The notes under the pieces: generated by a model
What the model was told of the DNA's origin: nothing
Seen by the model: the letters and a program-made list of their open reading frames with translations, nothing else
The model's database searches: none
In this document: in pieces, positions 25,916 to 34,177 of the stretch
Position numbering within the stretch: the stretch's first letter is position 1
How the letters are laid out: every line of letters starts with the position of its first letter
From: Paramicrobacterium humi
GTDB lineage: Bacteria; Actinomycetota; Actinomycetes; Actinomycetales; Microbacteriaceae
Length of the DNA: 64,000 nucleotides
Direction of reading: 5' to 3'
Assembly (NCBI RefSeq): GCF_900105715.1
Contig: NZ_FNRY01000001.1
Span: 1,736,001 to 1,800,000 of the forward strand
Made by a program: the position numbers and the translations under genes

Positions 25916-27213
25916 GCTCGGGCTCCGGTCGGCTCGGCCCTCTCGGGCAGCGGGATGCGGGCGCGCACGAGGTATCCGCCTCGCGAGCGCGGTCCCATCT
26001 CGATGGCGCCGCCGACCGCGGAGACGCGCTCGCGCATGCCGATCTGGCCGAGGCCGCCCTTCCGCGGCCTGCCCGGAACCGAGCCCGTGTTCGTCACCTC
26101 GAGCTCGACGTCTCCGTCGACGAAGCGGACGCGCACGTCGGCGCTCGCTCCGCTTCCCGCGTACTTGCGCGCGTTCGTGAGCGCTTCCTGCGCGATGCGG
26201 TACACGCTCACGGCGACGACTCCGGGGACATCGCGCGGCTCGCCGAGCACTTCGAGCGTCGTCGGCATCTTCGCCGCCGTCGACTCGTCGACGAGGCTCT
26301 GCAGCGCCGACAGATCGATCGTGCTCGCGCCGTGATCCGGGGTCTCCTGCTCGCCGTTCTCGCTCTCGCGGAGGGTGCCGACGAGGGCGTGCAGCTCGTC
26401 GATCGCGGCGCGCGCGTTCGACTCGACGTGCGCGAGGGCGCCGCGCGCGGCATCCGGATTCGACTCGAGAACCGTTCGCGCGGCGCCCGCCTGCACGCCC
26501 ATGACCGAGACGTGGTGGGCGACGACGTCGTGCAGCTCCCGTGCGATGCGGACGCGCTCGAGCGCGACGGCCTGCGCAGCCGTGCGCTCCCGCTCCCGCT
26601 CAAGCTGTTCGCTGCGGTACTCGAGCTCGGCGCGCTGCCGAGCGGCGGCATACGTGTGGTTGCCGAAGTACACGGCGCCGCCGAAGTAGAGCAGGTTGGT
26701 GATGGTCTGGATGCTCCAAAAGGCGAGAAGCGCGGTCTGCGTCGCGAAGCCGGAGGTCTCGCGAACGCTCGGGTCCGTCGCGGTGTGGAAGATCGAGAAC
26801 AGCAGCCACATGAACATGGCGCCGATCACCGCGCCGCGCACGAAGCGCCCGCGCACGCGGTCGGGCACCCACGCCCCAACGGTGTAAAGGGAGATGAACA
26901 GCACGATCTGGCTGAACACGAACTCGGCGGTTCCCGCCTCCATGCCGGCGATGTACGCAGCGGCGACGACGAGAGCCACGATCGAGGGCCAGCGCCGGCG
27001 CACCGAGATGGCGCCGCACAGCACGAGCGCCCAGATGATCGTCACCCACATGGGCGCGGGCTTCTGCATCGCTCCCGCGAGCTCGTGCAGCACGGCGCTC
27101 GGCACCATGCAGCAGAACAGCACGAGTCCGCCGATGAGGTCGCCGCGCAGCTGCCGCTCGGTCGCCGCGGGGCGTCGCCAGGCGGCATCCGTCGGGTCGA
27201 TCAGGATGCTCAT
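25912..27213 (-). CDS. Sensor histidine kinase, HisKA_3 type
   Basis: 433 residues. Several membrane segments occupy about the first 170 residues, with no large sensor domain, suggesting membrane or cell-envelope sensing. The dimerisation/phospho-acceptor motif RIARELHDVVAHHVSVMGVQ is near residue 230, and the HATPase_c domain has AQEALTNARKYA and GLGQIGMRERVSAVGG. It is cognate to the response regulator encoded next. ATG 27213 sits six bases after a TAGCGT hexamer, so the transcript may be leaderless. Confidence 0.94.
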   Translation of the reverse strand: MSILIDPTDAAWRRPAATERQLRGDLIGGLVLFCCMVPSAVLHELAGAMQKPAPMWVTIIWALVLCGAISVRRRWPSIVALVVAAAYIAGMEAGTAEFVFSQIVLFISLYTVGAWVPDRVRGRFVRGAVIGAMFMWLLFSIFHTATDPSVRETSGFATQTALLAFWSIQTITNLLYFGGAVYFGNHTYAAARQRAELEYRSEQLERERERTAAQAVALERVRIARELHDVVAHHVSVMGVQAGAARTVLESNPDAARGALAHVESNARAAIDELHALVGTLRESENGEQETPDHGASTIDLSALQSLVDESTAAKMPTTLEVLGEPRDVPGVVAVSVYRIAQEALTNARKYAGSGASADVRVRFVDGDVELEVTNTGSVPGRPRKGGLGQIGMRERVSAVGGAIEMGPRSRGGYLVRARIPLPERAEPTGARA

Positions 27214-27219
27214 GCTTCA

Positions 27220-27225
27220 ACGCTA
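27220..27225 (-). promoter_or_regulatory. -10 element of the two-component operon, leaderless arrangement
   Basis: The minus strand reads GGGTAGCGTTGAAGC then ATG. TAGCGT lies exactly six bases before the start codon, placing the transcription start on or next to the ATG. No ribosome site fits between. The -35 is weak. Confidence 0.5.
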
Positions 27226-27247
27226 CCCAGTGCGCGGCGCGACGGGC

Positions 27248-27265
27248 ATCCGCCCTCCGGCGGAT
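27248..27265 (-). terminator. Hairpin after the DUF6421 gene
   Basis: ATCCGCC and GGCGGAT form perfect seven-base arms around a CTCC loop, starting about ten bases past the stop of the minus-strand gene. There is no long T-run, as is common in high-GC actinobacteria. Confidence 0.6.
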
Positions 27266-27274
27266 TCGCGCGGC

Positions 27275-28681
27275 TCAGTCGCGGCCGGTGATTCCCGAGG
27301 TGGACTCGATCACGTCGCCCATCTTCTTCGACAGCGCCTCGTAGAACATCGACAGCGGGAACTCGTCGTCGAGAACCGCGTCGGTGAGCCCGCGCGGCGG
27401 GCCGAGCAGCACGTCGTCGTCGAGCCCGCGCGCCCACGCAGAGGCGGGATGCGGCTCCAGAACCGAGCGCACGAGCTCGTACGCGGCGAGCCAGTGCGCC
27501 GTCTTCGGCCGGTCGATCGAGCGCCAGTACAGCTCGTTGATCGCCTCGCCGAGCGCGACGACGACGTCGGGCACGTCGTCCCAGTCGATCGTGAGCTTCG
27601 TGTCGGTCCAGTGCAGAACGTCGTGCTGGTGCAGCCACGCGAACAGCAGCTGGCCGCCGAGACCGTCGTAGTTGCGCGTGCGGCTACCGGTGAGTGCGAA
27701 GCGGAAGATGCGGTCGAAGATCACGGCGTACTGCACGAGCTTGGCGTGCCGCAGCACCTCGGACTCGGCATCCGTCAACGGCTCGCCGTCACCGTGCGCG
27801 CGCGGCGTGAGCTCACGCTCGAGCCGCACGGACTCGCGGAACGCGGTCATGTCGCAGCGCATCTCCTCCAGCGAGTAGAGGAAAAACGGCATTCGCTGCT
27901 TGATCATGAACGGGTCGAACGGCAGGTCGCCGCGCATGTGGGTGCGGTCGTGAATGAGGTCCCACATCACGAACGTCTCCTCGGCGAGCGACTGGTCCTC
28001 GAGCAGCTCGCGGGCCTCGTCGGGCAGGTCGAGCTTCGTGATCTCGGCCGCCGCCGCGACCACGCGCCTGAACCGGGCGGCCTCACGATCCTGGAAGATC
28101 GCGCCCCACGTGAACGTCGGGATCTGCCGCATCGCGACCGTCTCAGGGAAGAGCACAGCCGAGTTCGTGTCGTAGCCCGAGGTGAAGTCGATGAACCGGA
28201 TCGGCACGAACAGCTTGTTCGAGAAGTCGCTCGCCTCGAGCTCGCCGATGAACTCGGGCCACAGCACCTCGACGAGCACGGCCTCGACATGGCGGTCGCG
28301 GGAGCCGTTCTGCGTGTACATCGGGAAGACGATGAGGTGGCGGATGCCGTCCTCGCGGTTCCGCTCGGGCCGGAAGGCGACGAGGGCGTCGTGAAAGTCG
28401 GGGACGCCGAAGCCGCCCTCGCGCCAGCGCTCGAAATCGATGACGGCCGCGGCGAGGTACTCGCCGTCCCACGGGAAGTGCGCGGCCAGGGCCTCGATCG
28501 CGGCAGTGATGCGCGCGACGAGCGCCATGGCGGCCGGGTGGTCGGCGGCATCCGGGATCGAGCCATCAGCGACCTGCAGCTGCTGCAGCTGCTCGGCGGC
28601 CCGTTTGAGATCCCGCCACGCGGGATCGGCGACGAGCGTCTTTGTGGAGAGGACGGAAGCGGGGGCGGTGGATGCGGTCAA
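27275..28681 (-). CDS. DUF6421 family protein
   Basis: 468 residues, soluble, no signal peptide. I recognise the sequence type as the actinobacterial DUF6421 family of unknown function. Conserved-looking blocks are HFPWDGEYLAAAVIDFERW near residue 66, MWDLIHDRTHMRGDLPFDPF near residue 240 and DGLGGQLLFAWLHQHDVLHW near residue 350. Repeated His/Asp pairs (HDRTH, HQHDVLHW) could bind metal. The start is TTG at 28681, chosen because AAGGAGG lies five bases upstream; the frame extends further but without similarity. It is a single gene. Confidence 0.82.
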   Translation of the reverse strand: MTASTAPASVLSTKTLVADPAWRDLKRAAEQLQQLQVADGSIPDAADHPAAMALVARITAAIEALAAHFPWDGEYLAAAVIDFERWREGGFGVPDFHDALVAFRPERNREDGIRHLIVFPMYTQNGSRDRHVEAVLVEVLWPEFIGELEASDFSNKLFVPIRFIDFTSGYDTNSAVLFPETVAMRQIPTFTWGAIFQDREAARFRRVVAAAAEITKLDLPDEARELLEDQSLAEETFVMWDLIHDRTHMRGDLPFDPFMIKQRMPFFLYSLEEMRCDMTAFRESVRLERELTPRAHGDGEPLTDAESEVLRHAKLVQYAVIFDRIFRFALTGSRTRNYDGLGGQLLFAWLHQHDVLHWTDTKLTIDWDDVPDVVVALGEAINELYWRSIDRPKTAHWLAAYELVRSVLEPHPASAWARGLDDDVLLGPPRGLTDAVLDDEFPLSMFYEALSKKMGDVIESTSGITGRD

Positions 28682-28870
28682 CGCGACCTCCTTGTGGCGT
28701 GCGCGGGTGTGCTTCGAGGCTATGGCGAGAATCGCGGCACGTGGTGGCGAGTTCTGCAGCTCTTGTGCGTTTCCGCGGGGTGCCGGAAGGTTTGTTGCGT
28801 TTGGGAACACCACAGCGCACGAATTGCGGGGTGTGGACGTGAGGCTGGCCGTGAACGAACCTCGAGTGAG

Positions 28871-28884
28871 TGCACGTTCGTGCA
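28871..28884. promoter_or_regulatory. Perfect palindrome in a divergent promoter region
   Basis: TGCACGTTCGTGCA has perfect six-base arms around TT. It lies 81 bases before the degenerate ABC gene and 190 bases before the DUF6421 start. Such short palindromes are typical of TetR- or GntR-type operators. No regulator gene is adjacent. Confidence 0.4.
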
Positions 28885-28964
28885 GGACCAGGCGCGCAGG
28901 CGCTCTCCCGTGCGAGTGCGGAGTACTTTAACAAGGTTGACCACTGACGAGCGAGGATCCTTCC

Positions 28965-29624
28965 ATGCGCATCGAGCTGAATCACGTCACCAAGGGGAAG
29001 AACGGCGAGATCCTGCCGGCGACGTCCCTGACCGTGCAGTCGGAGCACGCAACGTTTGTGCGTGCGGAGACCGAGCAGCGACCGACCGTGCTTGGCCTCA
29101 TCGCCGCGGGGAGGATGAAGCCGACCTCGGGCACCGTCACGATCGACGGCGAGCCGTCGCCGCGGAAGCTTCGCGATGCGGTCGCTCTCGTCGACGCGCC
29201 GGAGATCAGCGAGCCCGCGCCCAACGTGCCGGTGTCGCGCGTCGTGAGCGAAGAGCTCATGTTCGCCGGCCTTCCCGCGCACCCGCTCGCGGCGCGGCGC
29301 GCGCTCGAGGAGCTGCACCTCACCGCTGTCGCTCGGCTCGACGTGGCGCAGCTCGCACCCACCGAACGTGTGCGCATGCTGCTCGAGCTCGCCTCTCGGC
29401 GGCCGGGCGTGCAAGCGATCGTGCTTGTCTCTCCCGACCGGCACGGCGGGGACCCCGCCGAGTGGTGGCGGGTGTGCCGCACGTTCGCGGCCCGCGGGTT
29501 CGGCGTGCTCGTGATCGCCGGATATTCCTCGGCCGCCGCCATCAACGCGATGCCGGGCGATGACGTGAGCGACACGGTCGCGGCGGACAGGGTGCCCCTG
29601 TTCGAGACGGGAGAACTGCAGTGA
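28965..29624 (+). CDS. ABC-ATPase-like protein with all ATP motifs degenerate
   Basis: 219 residues with the overall order of an ABC ATPase: an opening IELNHVTKG strand, SGTVTIDGEPSPRKLRDAV after the P-loop position, and a helical middle. Every nucleotide motif is lost: the Walker A region reads AETEQRPTVLGL instead of GxxGxGKST, the signature position reads AQLAPTERVR, and Walker B reads AIVLVSPD. It is probably unable to bind ATP in the usual way. It overlaps the YhgE/Pip gene by four bases, suggesting a structural or regulatory partner role. Confidence 0.75.
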   Translation: MRIELNHVTKGKNGEILPATSLTVQSEHATFVRAETEQRPTVLGLIAAGRMKPTSGTVTIDGEPSPRKLRDAVALVDAPEISEPAPNVPVSRVVSEELMFAGLPAHPLAARRALEELHLTAVARLDVAQLAPTERVRMLLELASRRPGVQAIVLVSPDRHGGDPAEWWRVCRTFAARGFGVLVIAGYSSAAAINAMPGDDVSDTVAADRVPLFETGELQ

Positions 29625-31516
29625 AGATCGTCTCGATGATTCGCGCCGAGTTCGCCCGGCTGACGGCGACGCGAATGGCGAAGCTCGCGCTGCTCGCCCT
29701 CATGATCGTGCCCCTGCTCTACGGCGGGCTCTACCTCTGGGCGAACCAGGACCCCTACGAGAACCTCGACCAGGTGCCCGTGGCCCTCGTCGTCGACGAC
29801 GAGGGCGCCCAGGTGAACGGCGCGTACACGAACTACGGGGACGAGATCGCCGAGGAACTCCTCGACGACGGCACCTTCGGCTGGAGCCGGGTGAGCGCGA
29901 ACTCCGCGCGCAACGGCGTCTCGAACGGCGACTTCGACTTCTCGGTCACGATCCCGGCCGACTTCTCCCAGGCGCTCGTCTCGTCGCAGGGCGACGAACC
30001 GCGTCAGGCCGAGGTGATCCTCACGACGAACGATGCGAACAGCTACCTCGCCTCCACGATCGGCGAGACGGCGATCAAGACCATCAAGGCGTCGATCGTG
30101 CAGAAGGTCAACGAGCAGGCCGCGGGCTACCTGCTCGACTCGATCGCTGAGATCCGCACCTCGCTCGTCACCGCCGTGGACGGCGCGAACCAGATCTACG
30201 ACGGCGCGGCCGCGGCGCAGGACGGATCCAGCGACCTCGCGGACGGCACGGCGGAACTCGCCGAGGGAACCGCGACGCTTGCGAGCGGGCTCGGGGAACT
30301 CGAGTCGAAGACCGCCGGACTTCCCTCGCAGACGCGGCAGCTCGCGGACGGCGCCTCGCAGGTGTCAGCAGGGAACCAGAAGATCGCGGATGCCGCGGAC
30401 GCCGTCGCGGCGGCATCCGACGATTTCACCTCCACCCTCCCGAGCGTGCGCGCCGACATCGAGAACCGACTGCGCGAGCAGGGCCTCGACGATGGGCAGA
30501 TCGCTCGGGTGCTCGCCGCTCTCGATCCGCTCGGCGCGAAGGCGCAGCAGGTCAACAGCACCGTGCAATCGACGACGACGCAGATCGACCACTTGTCCGG
30601 CGGCGCCCGGCAGGTGGCGGACGGCGCGGACGCGCTCGCCGACGCGATGCCGGCGCTCACGAGCGCGATCAGCGACGCGGCCACGGGCGCCGCGACCCTC
30701 GATGACGGTGCTCACTCCGCCGCCGACGGCGCGGCGACGCTTCGGGACGGGCTCGCCTCGCTCGTGGATGGTGCTGGCCAGCTGCGTGACGGGCTGCAGG
30801 ACGGGGTGGATCGCATTCCGGACTCGTCAAAGGACCTGCGCGACCAGCAGGCGAAGACCATCGCCGATCCGGTCGACGTGTCGACGGCCGCTGTGACGAA
30901 GGCCGGCACGTACGGCGCGGGCCTCGCCCCCTTCTTCGTGGCGCTCGCCGCGTGGATCGGCATCTACGCGCTGTTCCTCATCATCAAACCGGTGTCGAAG
31001 CGCGCGATCACCGCCATGCACACGCCCATCCGAACGACTCTCGCCGGGTGGCTGACGCCGGCGCTGCTTGGCGCGATCCAGATGGTGGCGCTGTACTTCA
31101 TCGTCTCGGGTGCGCTCGGCTTCGGCGTGCATCAGCCGTGGGGCGCGTTCGGGATCATGGCGCTGTCCTCGATCACGTTCGCGGCGATCATCCTGGCGCT
31201 GAACGTGTGGTTCGGCAGCGTCGGGCAGTTCCTCGGGCTCGTGCTCATGGTCGTGCAACTCGTCACGGCGGGCGGCACGTTCCCTTGGCAGACGCTGCCG
31301 GAGCCGTTGCGGGCGCTGCACTTCGCGTTCCCGATGCCATACACGGTCGATGCATTGCGGCAGTTCATGTACGGCGGAAACTACGCTGCCGCCGGCCAGG
31401 ACGCGATGGTGCTCGTCGCGTGGCTCGTCGGCGCCCTCGTTCTCACGGCGCTCGGGGTGTCGCGCATGACGCGATTCCGCACCATGCGCGACCTCGAGCC
31501 GAGCCTTATCGGCTAG
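29621..31516 (+). CDS. YhgE/Pip domain membrane protein
   Basis: 631 residues. A first membrane segment (about 20-42) is followed by a large external region to about residue 425, then five or six segments to residue 620. The external region has many DGA/ADG-spaced coiled repeats (DGSSDLADGTAELAEGTATL and similar), typical of YhgE/Pip proteins related to phage receptors and ABC-2 exporters. The C-terminal module has FPWQTLPEPLRALHFAFPMP. It is coupled to the ATPase-like gene. Function in actinobacteria is unknown; export of a cell-surface factor is plausible. It ends three bases from the convergent dehydrogenase gene. Confidence 0.88.
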   Translation: MKIVSMIRAEFARLTATRMAKLALLALMIVPLLYGGLYLWANQDPYENLDQVPVALVVDDEGAQVNGAYTNYGDEIAEELLDDGTFGWSRVSANSARNGVSNGDFDFSVTIPADFSQALVSSQGDEPRQAEVILTTNDANSYLASTIGETAIKTIKASIVQKVNEQAAGYLLDSIAEIRTSLVTAVDGANQIYDGAAAAQDGSSDLADGTAELAEGTATLASGLGELESKTAGLPSQTRQLADGASQVSAGNQKIADAADAVAAASDDFTSTLPSVRADIENRLREQGLDDGQIARVLAALDPLGAKAQQVNSTVQSTTTQIDHLSGGARQVADGADALADAMPALTSAISDAATGAATLDDGAHSAADGAATLRDGLASLVDGAGQLRDGLQDGVDRIPDSSKDLRDQQAKTIADPVDVSTAAVTKAGTYGAGLAPFFVALAAWIGIYALFLIIKPVSKRAITAMHTPIRTTLAGWLTPALLGAIQMVALYFIVSGALGFGVHQPWGAFGIMALSSITFAAIILALNVWFGSVGQFLGLVLMVVQLVTAGGTFPWQTLPEPLRALHFAFPMPYTVDALRQFMYGGNYAAAGQDAMVLVAWLVGALVLTALGVSRMTRFRTMRDLEPSLIG

Positions 31517-31519
31517 GGT

Positions 31520-32626
31520 TCAGACTCCGACGGGCATGGCGTCAAGGCGGGCGCGAGCGAGCCGCTCGGCCGCCTCGAGTGTCGTGATGCCCTCCGCGTT
31601 CGCTTGAGCGAAGACCGCGCGCACGGTGTCGCCGATGTGGGCGACGCGCTGCTCGATCGCGGCGCGATCGGCGCCCGGCTGCGAAGCCATGTCGATGTAG
31701 ATCACGCCTCCCGCGTTGACGATGAAATCGGGAGCCCAGAGGATGCCACGCGCGGCGAGCTGCTCGGCCCCGTCGTGTTGGGCGAGCTGGTTGTTCGCGG
31801 CCCCGACGACGGCGCGGCAGCGCAGTGCCGCGATCACCTCGGGACTCAGCGCGCCGCCGACGCCGCAGGGGATGAACAGGTCGGTCTCGAACTGGTGCTC
31901 GTCGCCCGGCTCGATCCAGCTCGCGCCGATCTCCTCGGCGAACTCGCGCCTGGCCGGGTTCACGTCCGTGACGATGAGACGGGCGCCCTCGGCGGCGAGG
32001 CGGCGGGCGAGACGTCCGCCGACCTGCCCGAGACCAGAGATGACGGCGCGGCGGGAATCGACGAGCGGGCTGCCGAACACCGTGTCGAGCGTCGCCGTGA
32101 CAGCGGAGTACACGCCCGCCGCCGTCGCATCGCTCGGCTCGCCGACGCCGCCGCGATCGGCGGGGAGGCCGCACACGAAGTCGGTGCGCTCGGCGACTGT
32201 GGCCATGTCGTCGGCGGAGGTGCCGACGTCCTCGGCGGTGTAGTAGCTGCCGCCGAGGGTCTCGACGGCATCGCCGAGGTCGAGCATCGCGGCGCGCTTG
32301 CGCTCGGCATCCAGAACGGTGCCCTCGGGTACGTAGACGACGGACTTGCCGCCGCCGCGGGGAAGGCCAGCGGCCGCGTTCTTGAGCGTCATGCCCTCCG
32401 AGAGGCGGAGTGCATCGGCGAGGGCTTCACGCCAACTGCGATAGTGCCAGATGCGGGCGCCGCCGAGTGCAGGGCCAAGTCGAGTGGAATGGACGGCGAC
32501 GCTGACGGTGAGTCCGGAGCGAGTTCCGCGGGTGATGAGGACCCGCTCATGCTCAAGCTCGTCGGAGCCGAAGGCGTCGGTGCTGTGGGGTGCGGACACG
32601 GTCGTGTGCGACGTGGGTGACAACAT
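31520..32626 (-). CDS. Glu/Leu/Phe/Val dehydrogenase (valine/leucine dehydrogenase type)
   Basis: 368 residues. The N-terminal domain has the glycine-rich loop PALGGARIW and catalytic Lys in LPRGGGKS; a catalytic Asp is in TAEDVGTSADDM. The NAD-binding domain starts with ISGLGQVGGRLARRL. It oxidatively deaminates branched-chain amino acids to 2-oxo acids. Length and motifs fit actinobacterial valine/leucine dehydrogenases better than glutamate dehydrogenase. ATG 32626 is chosen for AAGGAG seven bases upstream. About 200 bases upstream hold the promoter, including the palindrome CACTTCAAGTG. Confidence 0.9.
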   Translation of the reverse strand: MLSPTSHTTVSAPHSTDAFGSDELEHERVLITRGTRSGLTVSVAVHSTRLGPALGGARIWHYRSWREALADALRLSEGMTLKNAAAGLPRGGGKSVVYVPEGTVLDAERKRAAMLDLGDAVETLGGSYYTAEDVGTSADDMATVAERTDFVCGLPADRGGVGEPSDATAAGVYSAVTATLDTVFGSPLVDSRRAVISGLGQVGGRLARRLAAEGARLIVTDVNPARREFAEEIGASWIEPGDEHQFETDLFIPCGVGGALSPEVIAALRCRAVVGAANNQLAQHDGAEQLAARGILWAPDFIVNAGGVIYIDMASQPGADRAAIEQRVAHIGDTVRAVFAQANAEGITTLEAAERLARARLDAMPVGV

Positions 32627-32829
32627 TGTCAATCTCCTTGTGGGCGATTTTCGCGGCCCCGAGTAAGGGCCTGCATACGACGTGGATGGTGTCGCATGCA
32701 CTTCAAGTGTCGCGCACGAGTCCGCGAAAGGCCACCGTCAGCCGAGGTTCGCCTGACGTGCGGGGATCAAACGCTCTACACGAAAAGGTCGCCCGTTGGC
32801 TCGATGAGTGCGGGACTGACCATTACTGC

Positions 32830-33219
32830 TCAACCCACGTCCATGTAAGCGCGAGCGGCACGCATGACCTCGCGGGCTCGCCCCTCAGCTAGGACCTCGG
32901 CTGGGCTCTCATCGTCCAATTGTGGGTTCATGCCCATGAACCATGCGCGAACCACTGACGGCGAATCGCCGATCAGCATCAGTTCGACGATCTGAAGAGT
33001 GTCAATTATCCGACGCTGTTCATCGTTTCCGCTTGGACCCTGTCCCGCGGCCCAGCGCGAAACCGTCTTGACGTCGCGGCCTACGATCACGGCCACGAGC
33101 GCTTTACCGAGTGTGTCCACCAACGATTTCACGGCTGGTCCGAGATCCGCCTCAACGGCTCGCACATGTGCTTGCTGGCGCTTACGACGCGGAGCGGGCG
33201 TTGTTAGGGCACTCGCCAT
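32830..33219 (-). CDS. Xre/MbcA/ParS-like antitoxin-type regulator, no toxin partner
   Basis: 129 residues. A helix-turn-helix-like part (LVAVIVGRDVKTVSRWAAGQ, about residues 41-60) is joined to a C-terminal MbcA/ParS/Xre toxin-binding-like domain (VVRAWFMGMNPQLDDESPAE and following). Such proteins normally neutralise a RES-domain toxin, but no RES gene or other small partner lies on either side. It may be a solitary regulator or antitoxin remnant. Codon use is less GC-rich than its neighbours, hinting at transfer. A tandem repeat upstream is a likely operator. Confidence 0.7.
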   Translation of the reverse strand: MASALTTPAPRRKRQQAHVRAVEADLGPAVKSLVDTLGKALVAVIVGRDVKTVSRWAAGQGPSGNDEQRRIIDTLQIVELMLIGDSPSVVRAWFMGMNPQLDDESPAEVLAEGRAREVMRAARAYMDVG

Positions 33220-33261
33220 GTTGCTTCACCTTCTCCGCGCTCAGGGTACCTCTCTGACCGG

Positions 33262-33291
33262 AAAATGTCCGCAAAATGTCCGTACGGGACA
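33262..33291. promoter_or_regulatory. Tandem 11-base repeat plus inverted arm upstream of the Xre-like gene
   Basis: AAAATGTCCGC (33262-33272) and AAAATGTCCGT (33273-33283) repeat with an 11-base period, about one helical turn. The second TGTCC is also mirrored by GGACA at 33287-33291. It lies 43 bases upstream of the start at 33219. This is a candidate autoregulatory operator array. Confidence 0.5.
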
Positions 33292-33343
33292 ACCGCGACT
33301 CGTGGTCCGAGAAGTACGCGACGTGGCATCGCGGAAGTAACGC

Positions 33344-34177
33344 TCAACCGAGCCGCTTCTGCACCTGCCGCTCGAAGACGCCGATGAGGGCGTCCGTCGC
33401 CTTGCCGAGAACGGCGAGGATGATGATCAAGAGGAAGATGCGGTCCACTCGGCCGTTGTTCTGCGAGTCGATGAGCCGGAAGCCGAGCCCCATCGACGAG
33501 GCGATGAGCTCCGCCGCCACGAGAAACAGCCAGGCCTGCGCGAGCGCGAGGCGCAGACCCGACACGACGGAAGGGATGATCGCCGGCAGCTGAACCGTCG
33601 TGAACAGCTTGAGACCCGTGTGCCCGAACGCCCGCGCAGCTTCGACAAGCTGTCGGTCGACATGTCGCAGGGCCGAGGCGACCGTCGTGTAGACGGGGAA
33701 GAACGCGCCGATCGCGACGAGTGTGATCTTCGAATCCTCGCCGATCTTCAGCCAGATCATGAGCAGCGGTATCCACGCGAGCGAGGGCACGGCCCGGATG
33801 GCACCGAGCGTCGGGGCGAGGAGGATATCGCCCAGCCGGGACAACCCGACGATCGCTCCGAGCAGAAGGCCGAGCGCCGCTCCGATGAGGAATCCGATGA
33901 TCACGCGCTGCGCCGAGATCGCCACGTCCTGTGCGAGCCAGCCGCGCTCGGCCATGTCGAGGAGCGAATTCCACACCATTGCGGGCGACGGCAACTGTGA
34001 GACCGGGAACAGTTCGAGCGCCGAGACCAGCTGCCAGACGGTGAGGGCGATCACCGGGATGACGAGTCCGCCGACGATGACGAACCAGCGTCGGCCGAGA
34101 ACGGCGCGAAGTCGCTCGCCCCTGAGGGCGGCGGGGCGCTCGCCCGCCGCCCTCTCGGGCGTCAGCAGCGTCGACAT
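33344..34177 (-). CDS. ABC transporter permease, SsuC/TauC type
   Basis: 277 residues with six membrane segments. The EAA-type loop is visible as QLVEAARAFGHTGLKLFTTV (about residue 180). It belongs to the taurine/sulfonate/nitrate importer class. Its start shares one base with the end of the binding-protein gene (34177). It is the last gene of an ATPase, binding protein, permease operon. Substrate assignment rests on the binding-protein family. Confidence 0.9.
   Translation of the reverse strand: MSTLLTPERAAGERPAALRGERLRAVLGRRWFVIVGGLVIPVIALTVWQLVSALELFPVSQLPSPAMVWNSLLDMAERGWLAQDVAISAQRVIIGFLIGAALGLLLGAIVGLSRLGDILLAPTLGAIRAVPSLAWIPLLMIWLKIGEDSKITLVAIGAFFPVYTTVASALRHVDRQLVEAARAFGHTGLKLFTTVQLPAIIPSVVSGLRLALAQAWLFLVAAELIASSMGLGFRLIDSQNNGRVDRIFLLIIILAVLGKATDALIGVFERQVQKRLG

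Noticed and set aside
26894-29563. Long plus-strand frame across DUF6421 and the promoter region
   Set aside because: It reads through the antisense of the kinase and DUF6421 genes and then a third frame of the ATPase-like gene. Low-complexity Arg/Ala/Glu content marks it as a shadow.
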